From Cristatella mucedo (taxonomy: Eukaryota > Bryozoa > Phylactolaemata > Cristatellidae), in the NCBI GenBank assembly GCA_009760855.2, contig WPIO01000007.1, forward strand, positions 3,208,501 through 3,272,500: 64,000 bases of DNA, written 5' to 3'. The notes beneath the pieces were generated by a model. The model searched no databases. It was not told the DNA's origin and saw nothing but the letters and a program-made list of their open reading frames with translations. Below, in pieces: positions 24,361-35,850 of the stretch; position 1 is the first letter of the stretch; the number at the start of each line of letters is the position of its first letter. The translations under genes were made by a program, and so were the position numbers.

Positions 24361-24719
24361 TTGATTGAATAATTTCTTAGTTAATTTAGTTTAGTTTCTC
24401 ATCACCATCCACCCCGTTAATAAGCTCGGTTTTGTTAGCGTGCTAGCTCGTCCCGCCCGCTCGTTCTGCCCTGACGTTGCACTTACATTGAGTCCTTGAG
24501 CTATGAGCACTTGTACACTCTTCAGAGGCTAGTAAAGTGCTGTGAACTTAAAAAAAGAAAAGTTCACAACGGGTGGTCGGGGCATTCCAGAAGGCTGAGC
24601 TCATCTGATTTACATCGAGCACTTGGGCTATAAACGCTTACGAAACACTCATAGGCTAGAGGCCTGTGAACTTGAAAAGGTCCAAGCTCAAAGGGCGGCC
24701 ACGAGAATCCAGCAGCAAG

Positions 24720-24910
24720 CAGCAGCTTGAGCTCACGAGACACGAAAGCCAGCGGCTTCCCGGAGAAGCGGCGCGTGCGTCGCACTGTGCGGCCTGCGCA
24801 CGCGCGGGCGGCGGCGGCGGCGCGCGCGCAGGCGGCCAGCGAAGCCGGCGCGCGCGCCGCTAGCGCAGCGAACGGGATTGAACTGTAAGCCGCCAGCCCC
24901 GCCCGCAAGT
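24720..24910. other. Short CpG-rich block
   Basis: About 190 bp of CG- and GGC-rich DNA, with arms of GCGCGC character. No conserved frame is evident on either strand. Confidence 0.4.
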
Positions 24911-25554
24911 AGGATGCAGCGGCCTCCCCGAACTTGGTAGGTAATGAACGCGCTTATCGTACCAAAGATGACTTAAGGTTGACGACTGTTGGCAAGGATC
25001 TGCTCGAAAAACGATTAGGCCTAGGGTCATCGAAAGATTTACTTGCGGATCTACGTATACCCAGAACCAGTTCCGAGTCGCTTATCGATTGACATGCCCG
25101 GATTGCCTGCTAGCCGGGCCCGCGAGACGTTCGAGACGACAGAGTTGGGACGCAAGCGACAACGACGATCTCGAGGGGGATGGGGGAAGGAGGGAAGAGA
25201 GAATCGCCAGCGCTGGTTTGCTTCGCTTGGCGCGCTTCAGCCGCGCAGCGGGCCTGGCCGACGAGTGTCAATAACTGAGGCAGCAAGCTTGCCATGGTCT
25301 TGGTGAATAGACCGCGAGCGAGCCCGACGTATTGCCAGTTTCCTCGGGGCAAGCCAAGTCTGCCTAGCGAAGAGTGCTGGCGGCCGGCTCCGGTCGGCCG
25401 GTAGCCAGCCGCCAGGCTGCAGCGAACGCCAGCCGCTGCTGAGTGGAGGGGGGGGGAGGGCGGGGTGAGATGCACGCTGCCAGCCAGCCTCAGTGTCACT
25501 GCTTGCGATGCGGAGGAACGGCCGACTGGGCTACTGGCCCCTGGGTCCATCCTT

Positions 25555-25715
25555 GCCCATGAGGTAAGGTGCTCGCTCTTCACGACCCAGGTTGTGGATT
25601 CGAGTCGTGCGGTCGGTGGACGATCCTCCTTCATTGTCCACTGTGAGCGGTGATGACAGCCGTGACGGCTCTTCTGCCGCTATACAGCTGAGGTTGATAA
25701 ATCAGCTTGCCTCTT
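25555..25715 (+). mobile_element. SINE-B copy
   Basis: CCCATGAGGTAAGGTGCTCG (box A region), GTGGATTCGAGTCG (box B), body GGTGATGACAGCCGTGACGG, CTCTTCTGCCGCTATAC and ATAAATCAGC end. Confidence 0.75.
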
Positions 25716-25789
25716 TTTTGCTCGGCTGGTCAGACCGCCGAGGCAAGGCTCGCCGAGGTGTCTCGTAATGTCTTGCGTCTCTCGTTCAG

Positions 25790-25980
25790 GCTATCGTTAC
25801 TCTCGTTGAGCTGGACTAGGACTTTTTCTTACCATGTTATTCATTTTGTTTGTTTTTCAAGCATGATTTTACTTACTATTCTATTGCGTATCACTTTGCA
25901 GCAAATGTAAAGCGCCTAGAAAGAGATTAAGTTCTCTGAGGGCGCTTTATCAAGTGCAATATTGTTATTATTATTTCTTA
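25790..25980 (+). mobile_element. LINE-A 3' end
   Basis: A well-preserved terminal block: TTTGCAGCAAATGTAAAGCG, CCTAGAAAGAGATTAAGTTC, TCTGAGGGCGCTTTATCAAG, then ATTATT tail. Confidence 0.85.
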
Positions 25981-26835
25981 ATCTCGCTGCGGCGTGCTCA
26001 CCCGGGGTGTTGACTCGGGCCCGATCACTCACTTGCGCACGATTGTGACTGGACAGCACATTGGGCTAAGTTTAGCGCTTTGACAGACCAGTCCGTAGAT
26101 TCTTTATTCAATTTGGCCAGCGCCTGGCGACACAGACGTGGAGGCGGTAAGTGTGCCGGAAGGTTAGGAAGGAGAACTTTCAGCTCTTCTGCAGGGACGT
26201 GGAGGCAGGGGAGCTTCTTCCTGAAGTTTCCTGCTCGCCATTGACGTGACGGGTGAAGCGCTAGTTAATAGTTACTATTCGCGATCCCACTGCATGCATC
26301 TTTAATGCAAGCACATACAGAATTTTCTAATTGCCGTAGGTGGCTGTGATTGCTGCAGTTTCCTCTCCTTTGTAACGGGATAGCCGGATGGATATACGGA
26401 GAGCCAGACAGACAGATCGAGTAAATCGTGTAATTTAATTACGTGAAGTATCTAGGTTAATCAGTTCTTGAAGTCTCATAGAGCGCGTTACATCGTGCTT
26501 TATTCAGGCAGCGAACTCCAAATACCGGTCCTGGTATTTACTACTAACGCTTGCTCGCAGCAGAGCTGCAATTGTTGTGAGATAGTTCGCATCTGTCCGC
26601 ATTCAAAGAACTGTACGTCTGTCACTGGATTAACGCGTGAAGAATAGGCCGACGACGGTAGAATGGCGATGGCTTCAGCAGTGCGCTTAACAGTGTGAGC
26701 TGATTTCCCCTAGCTTTTGGTTACTAGTGACGCACCATTTCATGTCACATAGCGAGCGCTGAGAATTCAACTCCACACTGCACGGGTTGCCGAAGAAGAT
26801 AGCAAATGAAGAAGCAATAGCTGCATAGCAAGTGC
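25981..26835. other. no recognised feature
   Basis: Unique-looking DNA without a recognisable element or exon. Confidence 0.5.
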
Positions 26836-27040
26836 ATGGCAAAAGGGACAAGTGAGAGGAGACCTGGTGGCTGCGTCGTCGTCGTTCAAGAATTACGGGA
26901 TGTGTTGCAGAGGTTCGAGACTAGAAAGCAGCAGGAGACATTTTCCCTCAACGGCCCGATCCAAGAGAAAAGAATTGATCGCTATTTTGTTCTTGACTCA
27001 TGCGGACGAGGCCGTTTTCTCAAAGCCAAAATGATTTCAG
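26836..27040 (+). CDS. Candidate orphan exon, unknown product
   Basis: An ATG at 26836 opens 68 codons plus one base, ending exactly at a textbook donor TTTCAG|GTTAGT. The predicted peptide is mixed and charged (ends EKRIDRYFVLDSCGRGRFLK followed by AKMI). GRGRFLK recalls the KGRFLK step of PUR-type nucleic-acid-binding domains, but the rest does not align well enough to name it. Position 27200-27233 further on can encode ESGSDSDDEE. No second exon was identified, so this may be chance. Confidence 0.25.
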
Positions 27041-27479
27041 GTTAGTGCCTAGCGTGAATCAGTGCGTCGCATTTAGTGGACGGACCGCTGAACTGTCTTC
27101 CTATGTCTCAAACGCGATTGCTACCCACACAGGTACAATGTCTACCTTCACACGCGTATACGAATGATGCTGAATCTAGATTGAATCCGGATCTGACTCA
27201 GACGACGAAGAGTTGACTCTAATGCGATCACCCAAATGGCCACGCGAGCCCTAGTGTCAGGAGAAGTCTCAACTGAGAACGCCCAACAAGCGTTCGTTTT
27301 CCAAACTTTTCTCCATTCTCCGAGAGAGTTTTCTATGCCCTAGTAGAATTCTCTTTCCACTGGAGGTGTACTTAATAAATCTAGTAATATCCATAACAAA
27401 TTCGAGCTTGGTCTCAATTCTAGAAAATGTGTCGCCGATAATTTGCTTCCAAGAATGGCTAGAGTTCATACTTTTATAA

Positions 27480-28400
27480 AAAAATAATACTACATTTACG
27501 TAGCGCCCTCAGTGAGCTTATTTTCTTTCTAGGCACTTTACGTATGGAAATACGCAGTAAAGGACGCGTTTCAATGTAGATAGTGCTGACACGCACAGTG
27601 TCAGCATGCATAAGCACGCCAAGAACAAATCACAAGGACCCAGTGAATGCTTTGAGGAACACGTGCGTTTTCAGCTTCTTTTTACTGTCAAGTCAGGGGA
27701 TGTCACGAAGTCAGTTGGCAGTGAATTCCAGGCTTTGAGAGCACACGAAATAAAGGCACGGTCTAGAAAGGATTTGAGGTTGGTTCGACGCGAAGCTAAA
27801 CGACTTGAATCAGAAGAGCGGGTGGTTCGGTGTCTTGCTCGATAGGAAAGTAATTCTAGGAGCTAGGTTAGAAACCTTAGAGTCAATGCGCTGCTCGATG
27901 GGGAGCCAGTGCAGAACGGCGAGAAGTAGACTGATGTGGTAACTGCGACGCTCATGACAGACAAGCCTAGCAGCTGAGTTCTGCCCCACCTTTAAGCACC
28001 TGATGGCACAGGCCGGAAGACCTGCAAATAGTGAGTAATAGAATTCGAGTGGGGATGTCACACATGTATGGACAAACTTGGATGTAGTTCCCTTGTCTAA
28101 GCAAGCCCAAATGTTAGCGCTGCTACGTAGCTGAAAGTAGGAAGACTGTAGATCCGATGAGGTCGTCTAGTGAAAGGTCACTTTGGAAAAGAATGCCACG
28201 ATTTCACTCAGATGCAACAAAAGAAATGCTAGCTGAGCCAATTTTAATAAACAATTTTTCTAATTTCTGAGACACGCTGGGTTTGCCCGTAACTACTAAG
28301 TTGGTTTTATCGTCACTCAATTTGAGAAAATTTGCTGACATCCATATGCGGATGTTAGCTATACATCCAGTGACGGATTTAAGACTTTGTCATGCTGGAG
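27480..28400 (-). mobile_element. LINE-A, 3' UTR to C-terminal coding region
   Basis: Starts with AATAATACTACATTTACG and GCGCCCTCAGTGAGCTTATT. It continues through the coding end (GATGTCACGAAGTCAGTTGG), the GACAGACAAGCCTAGCAGCT site, and reverse-transcriptase C-terminal sequence to about 28340. Stops throughout. Confidence 0.8.
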
Positions 28401-28639
28401 CCTAGATTGTGCTTATTTTTCTTGTTATCTTTTGTAAAATGTTAAACGTTAATTTTCTGGTTTTTTTTCTGCAACGAGCAGCAGTTTAGTTTGTGATTTG
28501 TAAAATGATCATGTTACTCAAGACTAATTCGCTCCCCCAAAGAATGATTAGCTAACTGTTGGCCTCATATTTCTGCAATACATGGGTTCTGATCCCACCT
28601 CACAGGCACCATTGTTTCCCCAGCCCGGCCAGAGGCACA

Positions 28640-30435
28640 GCTGAATCCAATGTATCTCCGTATGTAACTCCACAAAGTCATAAAGACCACGTGGGTGTTA
28701 CGCAGGAGAGTTTTGTATAGCGCACTCACAGCCTAAGCGGCTTTCGGTACGCATTCGGTAGCCAACAGACTTCGTCTCACGAAACAAAGAAAAAGTGGGA
28801 AGCATAGCAGAGTCAGGAGAGCAGTTGAGGTAGTGGGTAGCATAGAAGTAGCAGCTCAGGACCGCTGAAAAGGATGTGCCATAGCCGGCAGTAGGAGAGT
28901 AGTTGTCGTTGCGTAAGAATTGGGGAAGCAATTGGAGCAAATTCCACAGTCTAGGACCTGCAGAGCTAAAGCTTCTATCGCCAACGGTCTTTAAGCGGAG
29001 GAATGGGACAGCTAATTTATTGTCCACACAGGACCTGAAGGCACGAACAGGCTGAAATTGATGCAGTAGTTAAGCTAGGTACGAAGGAGCCAAGCCGTGG
29101 CGGGCCTTGTGGGTCAGCGTAAGAACTTTGCTCTGTATCCGTTGCTCAACCGAAACCATCCTAGCTCTTTCAGCAAAGGTGACACGTGCTCAAACCGCTG
29201 GGACTTGAAGACTAGCCTTGCAGCCATATTCATAGTCCGCTGTAGTGACATAATAGCTTTTTTGGCAGCCCAGCCAAAAGGGAATTACAATAATCAAGCC
29301 GAGACAGAACTAAAGAGCTAGTTAAATTTTTTACAAGCCACTATGGGAGACAGCTCCTAATCTTGGATAGGGATCGGACGTGATGGCTAGCTGTAGAAGC
29401 GGACTTCTGGATGAAGCTTTGGAAATTGAGGCAGCTGTCGAAAACGACACCTAAATTTCGAACACGTGGTGATGGTCGCACAATAGCATCACCTATTAGA
29501 ACAGCAAAGCCTTTTAATCCAGCCACACGCTTAGGGTGTTCTATGAGCTGCAGTTCGGTTTTATCATCATTTAATTTCAGGAAGTTTTCCGACATCCAGG
29601 ATCAAATATCGGCAAAGCAAGCATTCAGTTTTTAAGTTGCCGCAGCAGATTCCGACGGTTTTTGAATGACAAATATAACTGAGTATCGTCAGCATAGAAG
29701 TGATATCCTATTCCATGGGCCTTAATCACTTTTCCCAGAGGTTGTGTATAAATGGAGAACAGCAAGGGACCGAGTACAGACCCTTGAGGGACTTCACAAG
29801 TGACCCTTCTCGTGTGTGAGACCTGACCCCCACACGACACGGATTGAACACGATCAGACAAGTATGATTTAAACCACGCCAGTGCTTCGTCTGCCAGACC
29901 GATCGTTGTTCTCAATCGTTCAAGCAGAACTTCGTGATCAATGGTGTCGAAGGCAGCAGACAGATCTAGCAGAGCTAAGGCAGTGACATTCCCGTCGTCG
30001 TTGCCACGTAGAATGTCATTGTTAACACGGAGGAGAGCAGTTTCAGTGGAGTGCTGCCTCTTGAACCCTGATTGAAATGTATCTGACATTCCATTATTTT
30101 CAATATGTTCAGCAAGCTGCTTAGCAACCATTTTTTCAAGAATCGTTGATAAGAAAGGAAGAAGGGAAACTGGGCGGTAGTTTGCTAGGACCTCTGTGTC
30201 TAACCCAGGCTTTTTAAGAATGGGTCTAACGATTGCCGATTTGAAGGACTTGGGGACGACCCCTTTTCCCAAAGAAGCATTAAAAATCTTGGTTATGGCA
30301 GGGCTAAGTTGGTCTGCCAATCAAGACCACAGAGATGAAGGTATAGGGTCTTCAGGAGACGAGCTCTTTTTGCTTGACCTTATTAGAGTAGCCACATCGC
30401 TTGCAGAAAAGTGTGTGCCCACTGTGCACATGCAT
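28640..30435 (-). mobile_element. LINE-B, longest copy
   Basis: The minus strand carries, from 5' to 3', the start of the reverse transcriptase (about 30430), the domain below, the C-terminal region (29600-29100), the GDRSFSSAGPRLWN motif near 29000, and the 3' terminus at about 28650 (complement of ATGTATCTCCGTATGTAACT). It belongs to the L2/CR1-like group by motif. The 5' part with the endonuclease is absent. Confidence 0.85.
29625..30320 (-). pseudogene. LINE-B reverse-transcriptase domain, nearly open
   Basis: A 231-codon open stretch. Visible motifs: [20 protein letters not shown] (about 50-69), [16 protein letters not shown] (118-133, first catalytic Asp), [18 protein letters not shown] (178-195) and [12 protein letters not shown] (208-219, catalytic YADD). 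The frame continues upstream past a single in-frame TGA to about 30430 (SSSPEDPIPSSLW precedes it), and downstream only after a frameshift at about 29625, where ENFLKLNDDKTELQLIEHP follows. With that stop, the shift and the missing 5' end it cannot be autonomous, but it is the youngest-looking LINE here. Neighbours are all decayed copies. Confidence 0.85.
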
Positions 30436-30589
30436 AATCGGCTTTATCTGGGCATATTTTCCTAAACGATTAGCTTTTCTTGGATTTGCTGCATGCATTC
30501 GCTTGCAGTGTATGCACATATGAATTTCCTAAATTAAATAAAGCAATATACATTTGTCTCGTATCCTAGGGGGTTTAATCGCATCCTCG

Positions 30590-30695
30590 TGCTCCCTTTG
30601 CAGCAAATTTAAAGTACCTAGAAAGAGATTGAGTTCTCTGAGGGCAATATAAGAAATGTATTAATATTAGTTTTATTATTATTATTAGGGAACCA
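30590..30695 (+). mobile_element. LINE-A 3'-terminal fragment
   Basis: TTTGCAGCAAATTTAAAGTA, CCTAGAAAGAGATTGAGTTC and a TTATTATTATTA tail. Confidence 0.8.
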
Positions 30696-32470
30696 CTAAT
30701 TCTCTTTTCAGTTGCTTTATATGCGTTGTAAAGATGGCATTTCAATTGGTTAATTACAGTATGCACGACTTCAGAACGTATGAGCATATAAAGACAATTC
30801 ACTTGGGCAGGGAAATATTTGCCAGGAACGTGTACGTATTTTGCTTATTTTAGAGTTTAGTATCGCCACTGGGTCCACGACGTTATTATGGGGTGAATCC
30901 TAGGTTAGGAGCATACAAGCTGAAGGCTGTGTCTCTAAAGGATCTGCAGTTAGTTAGAGGCTCAACTAAACATCTCGAGTTAGAAGATGATGTACGATAG
31001 TGCGAAGCCTGATTGAGAGGTATTTCTGATTATAAGACCGAAGCAAAAGAATGAATGAACTTAAAGTGAGTGATGGAAACTTAAATTAAATATGCTGCCT
31101 GATGGGGAACTTGTAAGACCGGTGAGAAGTTGTATATTGTGGAAGTTACGATCTTAAGAGAGACAGACAGACAGACATACAGACATACAGACAGAGACAG
31201 AGACAGAGGCAGAGGCGGAGGCGGAGGCGGAGGCGGAGGCGGAGGCGGAGGCGGAGGCGGAGGCGGAGGCGGAGGCGGAGGCGGAGGCGGAGGCGGAGGC
31301 GGAGGCGGAGGCGGAGGCGGAGGCGGAGGCGGAGGCGGAGGCGGAGGCGGAGGCGGAGGCTGAGGCTGAGGCTGAGGCTGAGGCTGAGGCTGAGGCGGAG
31401 GCGGAGGCGGAGGCGGAGGCGGAGGCGGAGGCGGAGGCGGAGGCGGAGGCGGAGGCGGAGGCGGAGGCGGAGGCGGAGGCGGAGGCGGAGGCGGAGGCGG
31501 AGGCTGAGGCTGAGGCTGAGGCTGAGGCTGAGGCTGAGGCTGAGGCTGAGGCTGAGGCTGAGGCTGAGGCTGAGGCTGAGGCTGAGGCTGAGGCTGAGGC
31601 TGAGGCTGAGGCTGAGGCTGAGGCTGAGGCTGAGGCTGAGGCTGAGGCTGAGGCTGAGGCTGAGGCTGAGGCTGAGGCTGAGGCTGAGGCTGAGGCTGAG
31701 GCTGAGGCTGAGGCTGAGGCTGAGGCTGAGGCTGAGGCTGAGGCTGAGGCTGAGACTGAGACTGAGACTGAGACTGAGACTGAGACTGAGACTGAGACAG
31801 AGACAGAGACTGAGACAGAGACAGAGACAGAGACTGAGACTGAGACTGAGACTGAGACAGAGACTGAGACAGAGACAGAGACTGAGACAGAGACAGAGAC
31901 AGAGACAGAGACAGAGACAGAGACTGAGACTGAGACTGAGACTGAGACTGAGACTGAGACTGAGACTGAGACTGAGACTGAGACTGAGACTGAGACTGAG
32001 ACTGAGACAGAGACTGAGACAGAGACAGAGACAGAGACAGAGACAGAGACTGAGACAGAGACAGAGACAGAGACAGACAGAGACAGAGACAGACAGAGAC
32101 AGAGAGAATAGCCTGGGTATAGACGTTTCCCCAACTGTAACCTATGATTAGTAAGCTGCAGAAGTATATGCGGGATGTATCATTTGCATGGAATAGGTTA
32201 ACTGTGGCATCCTTGTCTAAGCTGGCACAAATACTTCTAGTGGTGTGCGGCTGAAAGTAGGCAAACTTGACTGTGGAGCTGATATGGTCATCTAGTGACA
32301 GGTTCAAGTGGAAGTGGACACCCAGATTGCATGTCGATGCTACACGAGATGCGCTGGCCATGGCCATTTTTATCGCTGGCTTTTGAATGTATGAGTAACT
32401 CTTAAGTTTGCCCGTAATTAGTAAGACATTTTAATCTTCATTCAATTTGAGAAAATTCGCCGCCATCAAC
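30696..32470 (-). mobile_element. LINE-A copy split by a hexanucleotide array
   Basis: Left part 30696-31157 and right part 32108-32470 are consecutive pieces of one LINE-A copy, judged against 18950-19430 and 27850-28300: AAAGTGAGTGATGG and GGTGAGAAGTTGTATATTGT on the left, AGCCTGGGTATAGACGTTT and AAGCTGCAGAAGT on the right. The array occupies the position where other copies simply read GACAGACAAGCCTAG. Confidence 0.75.
31158..32107. repeat. 950-bp hexanucleotide array
   Basis: Blocks in order on the plus strand: GACAGA with GACATA variants (to 31206), GGCGGA (about 31211-31360), GGCTGA (31361-31394), GGCGGA (31395-31504), GGCTGA (31505-31753), GACTGA (31754-31797), then interleaved GACTGA and GACAGA to 32107. 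Adjacent block units differ by single substitutions. The G-rich plus strand has regularly spaced GG runs. Confidence 0.95.
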
Positions 32471-33114
32471 AAGGGCATACTAGCAATACATACTGCAAGG
32501 TAGTTGGGTGAGACGAGCTGGAAAGCATGGAACGGTCATAGCACAAATACAGTGGTGTTTCACCTGCAAAAAAATGAATGCCTAGCTTGTGCACGGCGAT
32601 TAGATCAACGGGAGGAAGAGTTTGAATTATTGCTAAAATAGATGGACCGAGAGCATATCCTAGACGGATGATTCTTGCTCTCTGGCATGACAGCTCTGAA
32701 ATCTCCCACTGAGAACAGACCTAAACCCTCGCTGTAAATATAAGCGATTTTATTGCCTAGATGCTTGTGGCTCAAAAAGGATTCGGAGATCAAATATACA
32801 TCAAACGCTGCCGAGATATCGAGCTGAATTAGCAGATGGACTCTGCCTCTCAGTTATTGCTCAGAAGGTTGTGATACGCTCACAGCAGTGCTAACTCTGC
32901 TGGGTGATTAGCTTTAAAAAGCCCGACTGGAGCTCACCTGCTGGGTGTGAAGGTTTTTATGTGTTTAACTTGTTTGCCTTTGCTCGTTATAGTTTCATGG
33001 TAGGACCGGAAAAATGGAGACTGGGTAAAAGGTACGAAAATTCTCGTGATCTGGAGTCAAGTTCCTAATGGGTGGCCTAACCAATACCTCTCTCTACTAT
33101 AGGCTGTACTGTTT
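32471..33114. other. no clear feature; LINE-like remnants
   Basis: Weak resemblance to reverse-transcriptase regions in the minus direction (for example GATATCGAGCTGAATTAGCA, where the LINE-B copy has GACAGATCTAGCAGAGC), too decayed to delimit. Confidence 0.35.
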
Positions 33115-33240
33115 TAGTAATGGGGTTGAGATGGTCGCCTATGACGACCAATTTGGTGGGCTCTAGCCCTGCGGCGTATGTGAAACGTCTGAACCGGGTT
33201 TACGTTATCTCAGAGCGCTATAGAAGGGGTTATTTTGTGT
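33115..33240 (+). mobile_element. SINE-A copy
   Basis: GATGGTCGCCTATGACGACC, GGTGGGCTCTAGCCCTG (box B region), CGTATGTGAAACGTCTGAAC and a diverged tail (TCAGAGCGCTATAGAAG). Confidence 0.6.
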
Positions 33241-33699
33241 ATATTTATGGATATAACTTGTTCAGGGGAGTAGAAAACGTACGCACCTCAGAAGGAGAAT
33301 AGTAAATGTGGGATCTGGTAACCCGAAAAAAAGCTCGCAGACAAAAGCCCACAACGACATTAGCACGCAGGACAAAAGCGGGCTGAAAATGCGAGTAAAA
33401 TATTTCTAATATTTCTAGAGAAGGCTGGTTCAAATAGATATTCATAGTTAGAGTATTTTATTAGAGAAGACATTTACATAGCATCACTCACATTACACAA
33501 TAATGCACTCCAGCTTTTAAATATATTTTGAAACGGTATATCTACATAGAAAAATATAATATAATCTTATAACGTTTACCTTTTTGATTAGATGCTCAGG
33601 GCTTTGTGCAATTGCTTGAAGGTTATCTCCCACTAAGATTTCTCCGAGGTAGGTTGTTGATGACACGAGTGCTAACATTCGGATTCCACGAATAACCGC

Positions 33700-34400
33700 G
33701 ATACACTGCGATACAGCCGCCATTTCCACAGTAAAAGCCGGAACACTGCGGTTTTGTTTCCAAATTGTACAGAATGTTGTTACAGGTTTACCCAATGAAA
33801 TTCGTGCAATTGCGCTTTCGCATTCCCGTGCTATGATATCAAATGGTCCGGGTCAGCCAGCATAATTATACATTCGAACGGCGATAATAATAATAATAAT
33901 AATAATACATTTATTATAGCACCCCAGAGAAATCAGTCTCTTTCTAGGCACTTTAAATTTTATGCAAAGAAAGCATGATCGAATGGTTGGTGGTAGCGTG
34001 CTCAACGACGACAAGCCTAACCTAGTTAGGGGCGACATGCACATGGTCAGGATCCATATATGCGATAAAGCTGCCTTTTCCAAAAAAGTCACGCCACCGC
34101 GGTTTTGATTCCAAATTATAGGAAACAGTATGCCGGGTTTACCACACCAAGTTTCATGGGATTACAGGCTCTTGCGCGTTCTCATGCTATGGCCTCCGAT
34201 GGCCAGGCCTAAATGGCAGCCTAAAACATCTGACTTGTAATAAAGCTGCCGCTTCCCCAGAAAGCTTCGCACAATTGCGGTTTTGATTCCGAATGACCAA
34301 CAATGGTGTTCTACGTTTACCCACCAAATTTCATGCGAATGCACTCATTTGATCTCTCGCTATCGCCTCCAGTTGCCCCGACCAGCCCTAATTCCTACAT
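33700..34400. repeat. ~180-bp tandem repeat block, about 3 units
   Basis: Successive units share GCGATACAGC or AAAGCTGCC, then TTTCCACAG/TTCCCCAG, ACTGCGGTTTTGATTCCAA, ACAGTATGCCGGGTTTACC, CCAAATTTCATGCGAATGC and CATGCTATGGCCTCC. The first unit is separated from the others by the LINE-A piece at 33885-34065. Confidence 0.65.
33885..34065 (-). mobile_element. LINE-A 3' end nested in the ~180-bp repeat
   Basis: (ATA)n tail at 33885-33908, then ATTATAGCACCCCAGAGAAA and TCTTTCTAGGCACTTTAAAT, ending within the 3' UTR at about 34065, where the host repeat resumes. Confidence 0.75.
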
Positions 34401-34611
34401 ATTTGAGCTGCAGTACCGCCTTAAATAGCTCGGGCTACAAATTCTCTCCCCCTGGCCAACTCAAAAACCGCCTTCAAAGTGCCAGGCAGCGTTGCTCATC
34501 TGCAAAGCCATAAATCGCCGCTGCAATAATATTGAAACAATAAACCGGCCCTGAACACTTATCTGTAAAGCCAACAAGCAACTAGCATAAACTGCAAACA
34601 TGACTTCACCG

Positions 34612-34748
<137 letters not shown>

Positions 34749-34889
34749 ACGTACGCCTAAATTTAAACCATAAACATGCCAAGCCTCTTATCTGCTATTA
34801 AACCTAAACCCTAAATCTGTCAAATTCGTTCCAGCTGTCACTCATCTCAAAGTCTTTACCACGAGGCGATACATTACCATATGTGATTG

Positions 34890-35345
34890 TGATCTAATGA
34901 CGCCCATCTGTCAGTTCTTGAAGGCTTTTTGGAGTTCCTCACCAAAATCCTCCTTTGCTATAGACCTTTTAAAAGTGGAGAGGATTTTAGCATTAAAATT
35001 GATTACCCTTGATAAAATAAGGTGCGCTCGTTTCTTGACTACGGGAGGTTATATGGTAGATCCAACGCATTTTTCATTCAACTGGTATTTCTGTCCAAAC
35101 TCTGGACCCGTGAACACAAAGAATCTTTTCCCCAGGGCCACAAATATGTGCCTGCTTAGCAACCTGAATCGTGGTTCAATATTTTGTACTTCCCGTTGCC
35201 TTCTTATGGACAATTCGGCGTTGATGTTGTCCATCAGCATTGCTTGTGAAAGTTTCGATGCTAAGACGTCTTTGGGAGGTCTTCTTGATCTGCCCGTAGA
35301 TTTTGGTGACTGTTGTAATACTCTAATTGATGCTAGGAACTCTAC
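34890..35345 (-). pseudogene. Decayed coding relic, family not recognised
   Basis: On the minus strand one frame is protein-like from about 35340 to 34900 with two stops. The middle section starts MLMDNINAELSIRRQREVQN at 35240 and ends at a stop near 35049; after it, KKRAHLILSRVINFNAKILS and EDFGEELQKAFKN can be read. The plus strand is also open for 153 codons but looks like the antisense. I do not recognise the family; a transposon or captured-gene remnant is likely. Confidence 0.35.
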
Positions 35346-35659
35346 AAATATTCACTAAGTAAATACAGCTTTGGCCAAGATGCTATTCTAAAAAGTGTGC
35401 ATGTACAGCGTCAAAAAGCATTTCAATGTCTACTAAAACAAAGCTGCAAAAAATGTGCCGAATAAAGCGCAGGCTCGTACTTATACTCGTTTAAAGTAGC
35501 ATACCGTCTGATACCGATCTAGCCACTTAGAGAGAATGCATCTGCGTCATCATTTAGAAGTTTTAAAATGCCTTTTTTATCATTCGAAAGCTGAAATCTT
35601 ATCGGTGATAACCTTGATCCAATATTATAGACCACGAGTTATTTGCTTGAGAAGGCTGA

Positions 35660-35850
35660 ACTGCCTAAACTGCATCCTGACTCGGCTATGCTTCTCACTT
35701 GCTGCTTTCACTTTCTTTGTTGAGTGAAATGAAGTCTGCTGGCTTCCGAATGCGTACCGAAAGTCACTTAGGCTTTGAGTCCGCTATACAAACTCTTCTG
35801 CGTAACACCCACATAGTCTTTGGGGAATTATAGACGGAAATAAATGACAT
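35660..35850 (+). mobile_element. LINE-B 3' end
   Basis: CTATGCTTCTCACTTGCTGC, GAATGCGTACCGAAAGTCAC, TAACACCCACATAGTCTTTG and a diverged terminus TTATAGACGGAAATAAATGA. Confidence 0.75.

Noticed and set aside
31081-32367. Very long minus-strand open frames (Pro-Gln and Ser-Ala rich) across the hexanucleotide array
   Set aside because: They are repeat translations: a 6-bp unit without stops stays open in several frames. The flanks are LINE sequence.
34897-35358. 153-codon plus-strand frame as a real gene
   Set aside because: The minus strand has the more natural composition; the plus frame is probably its antisense, and no start or splice context supports it.
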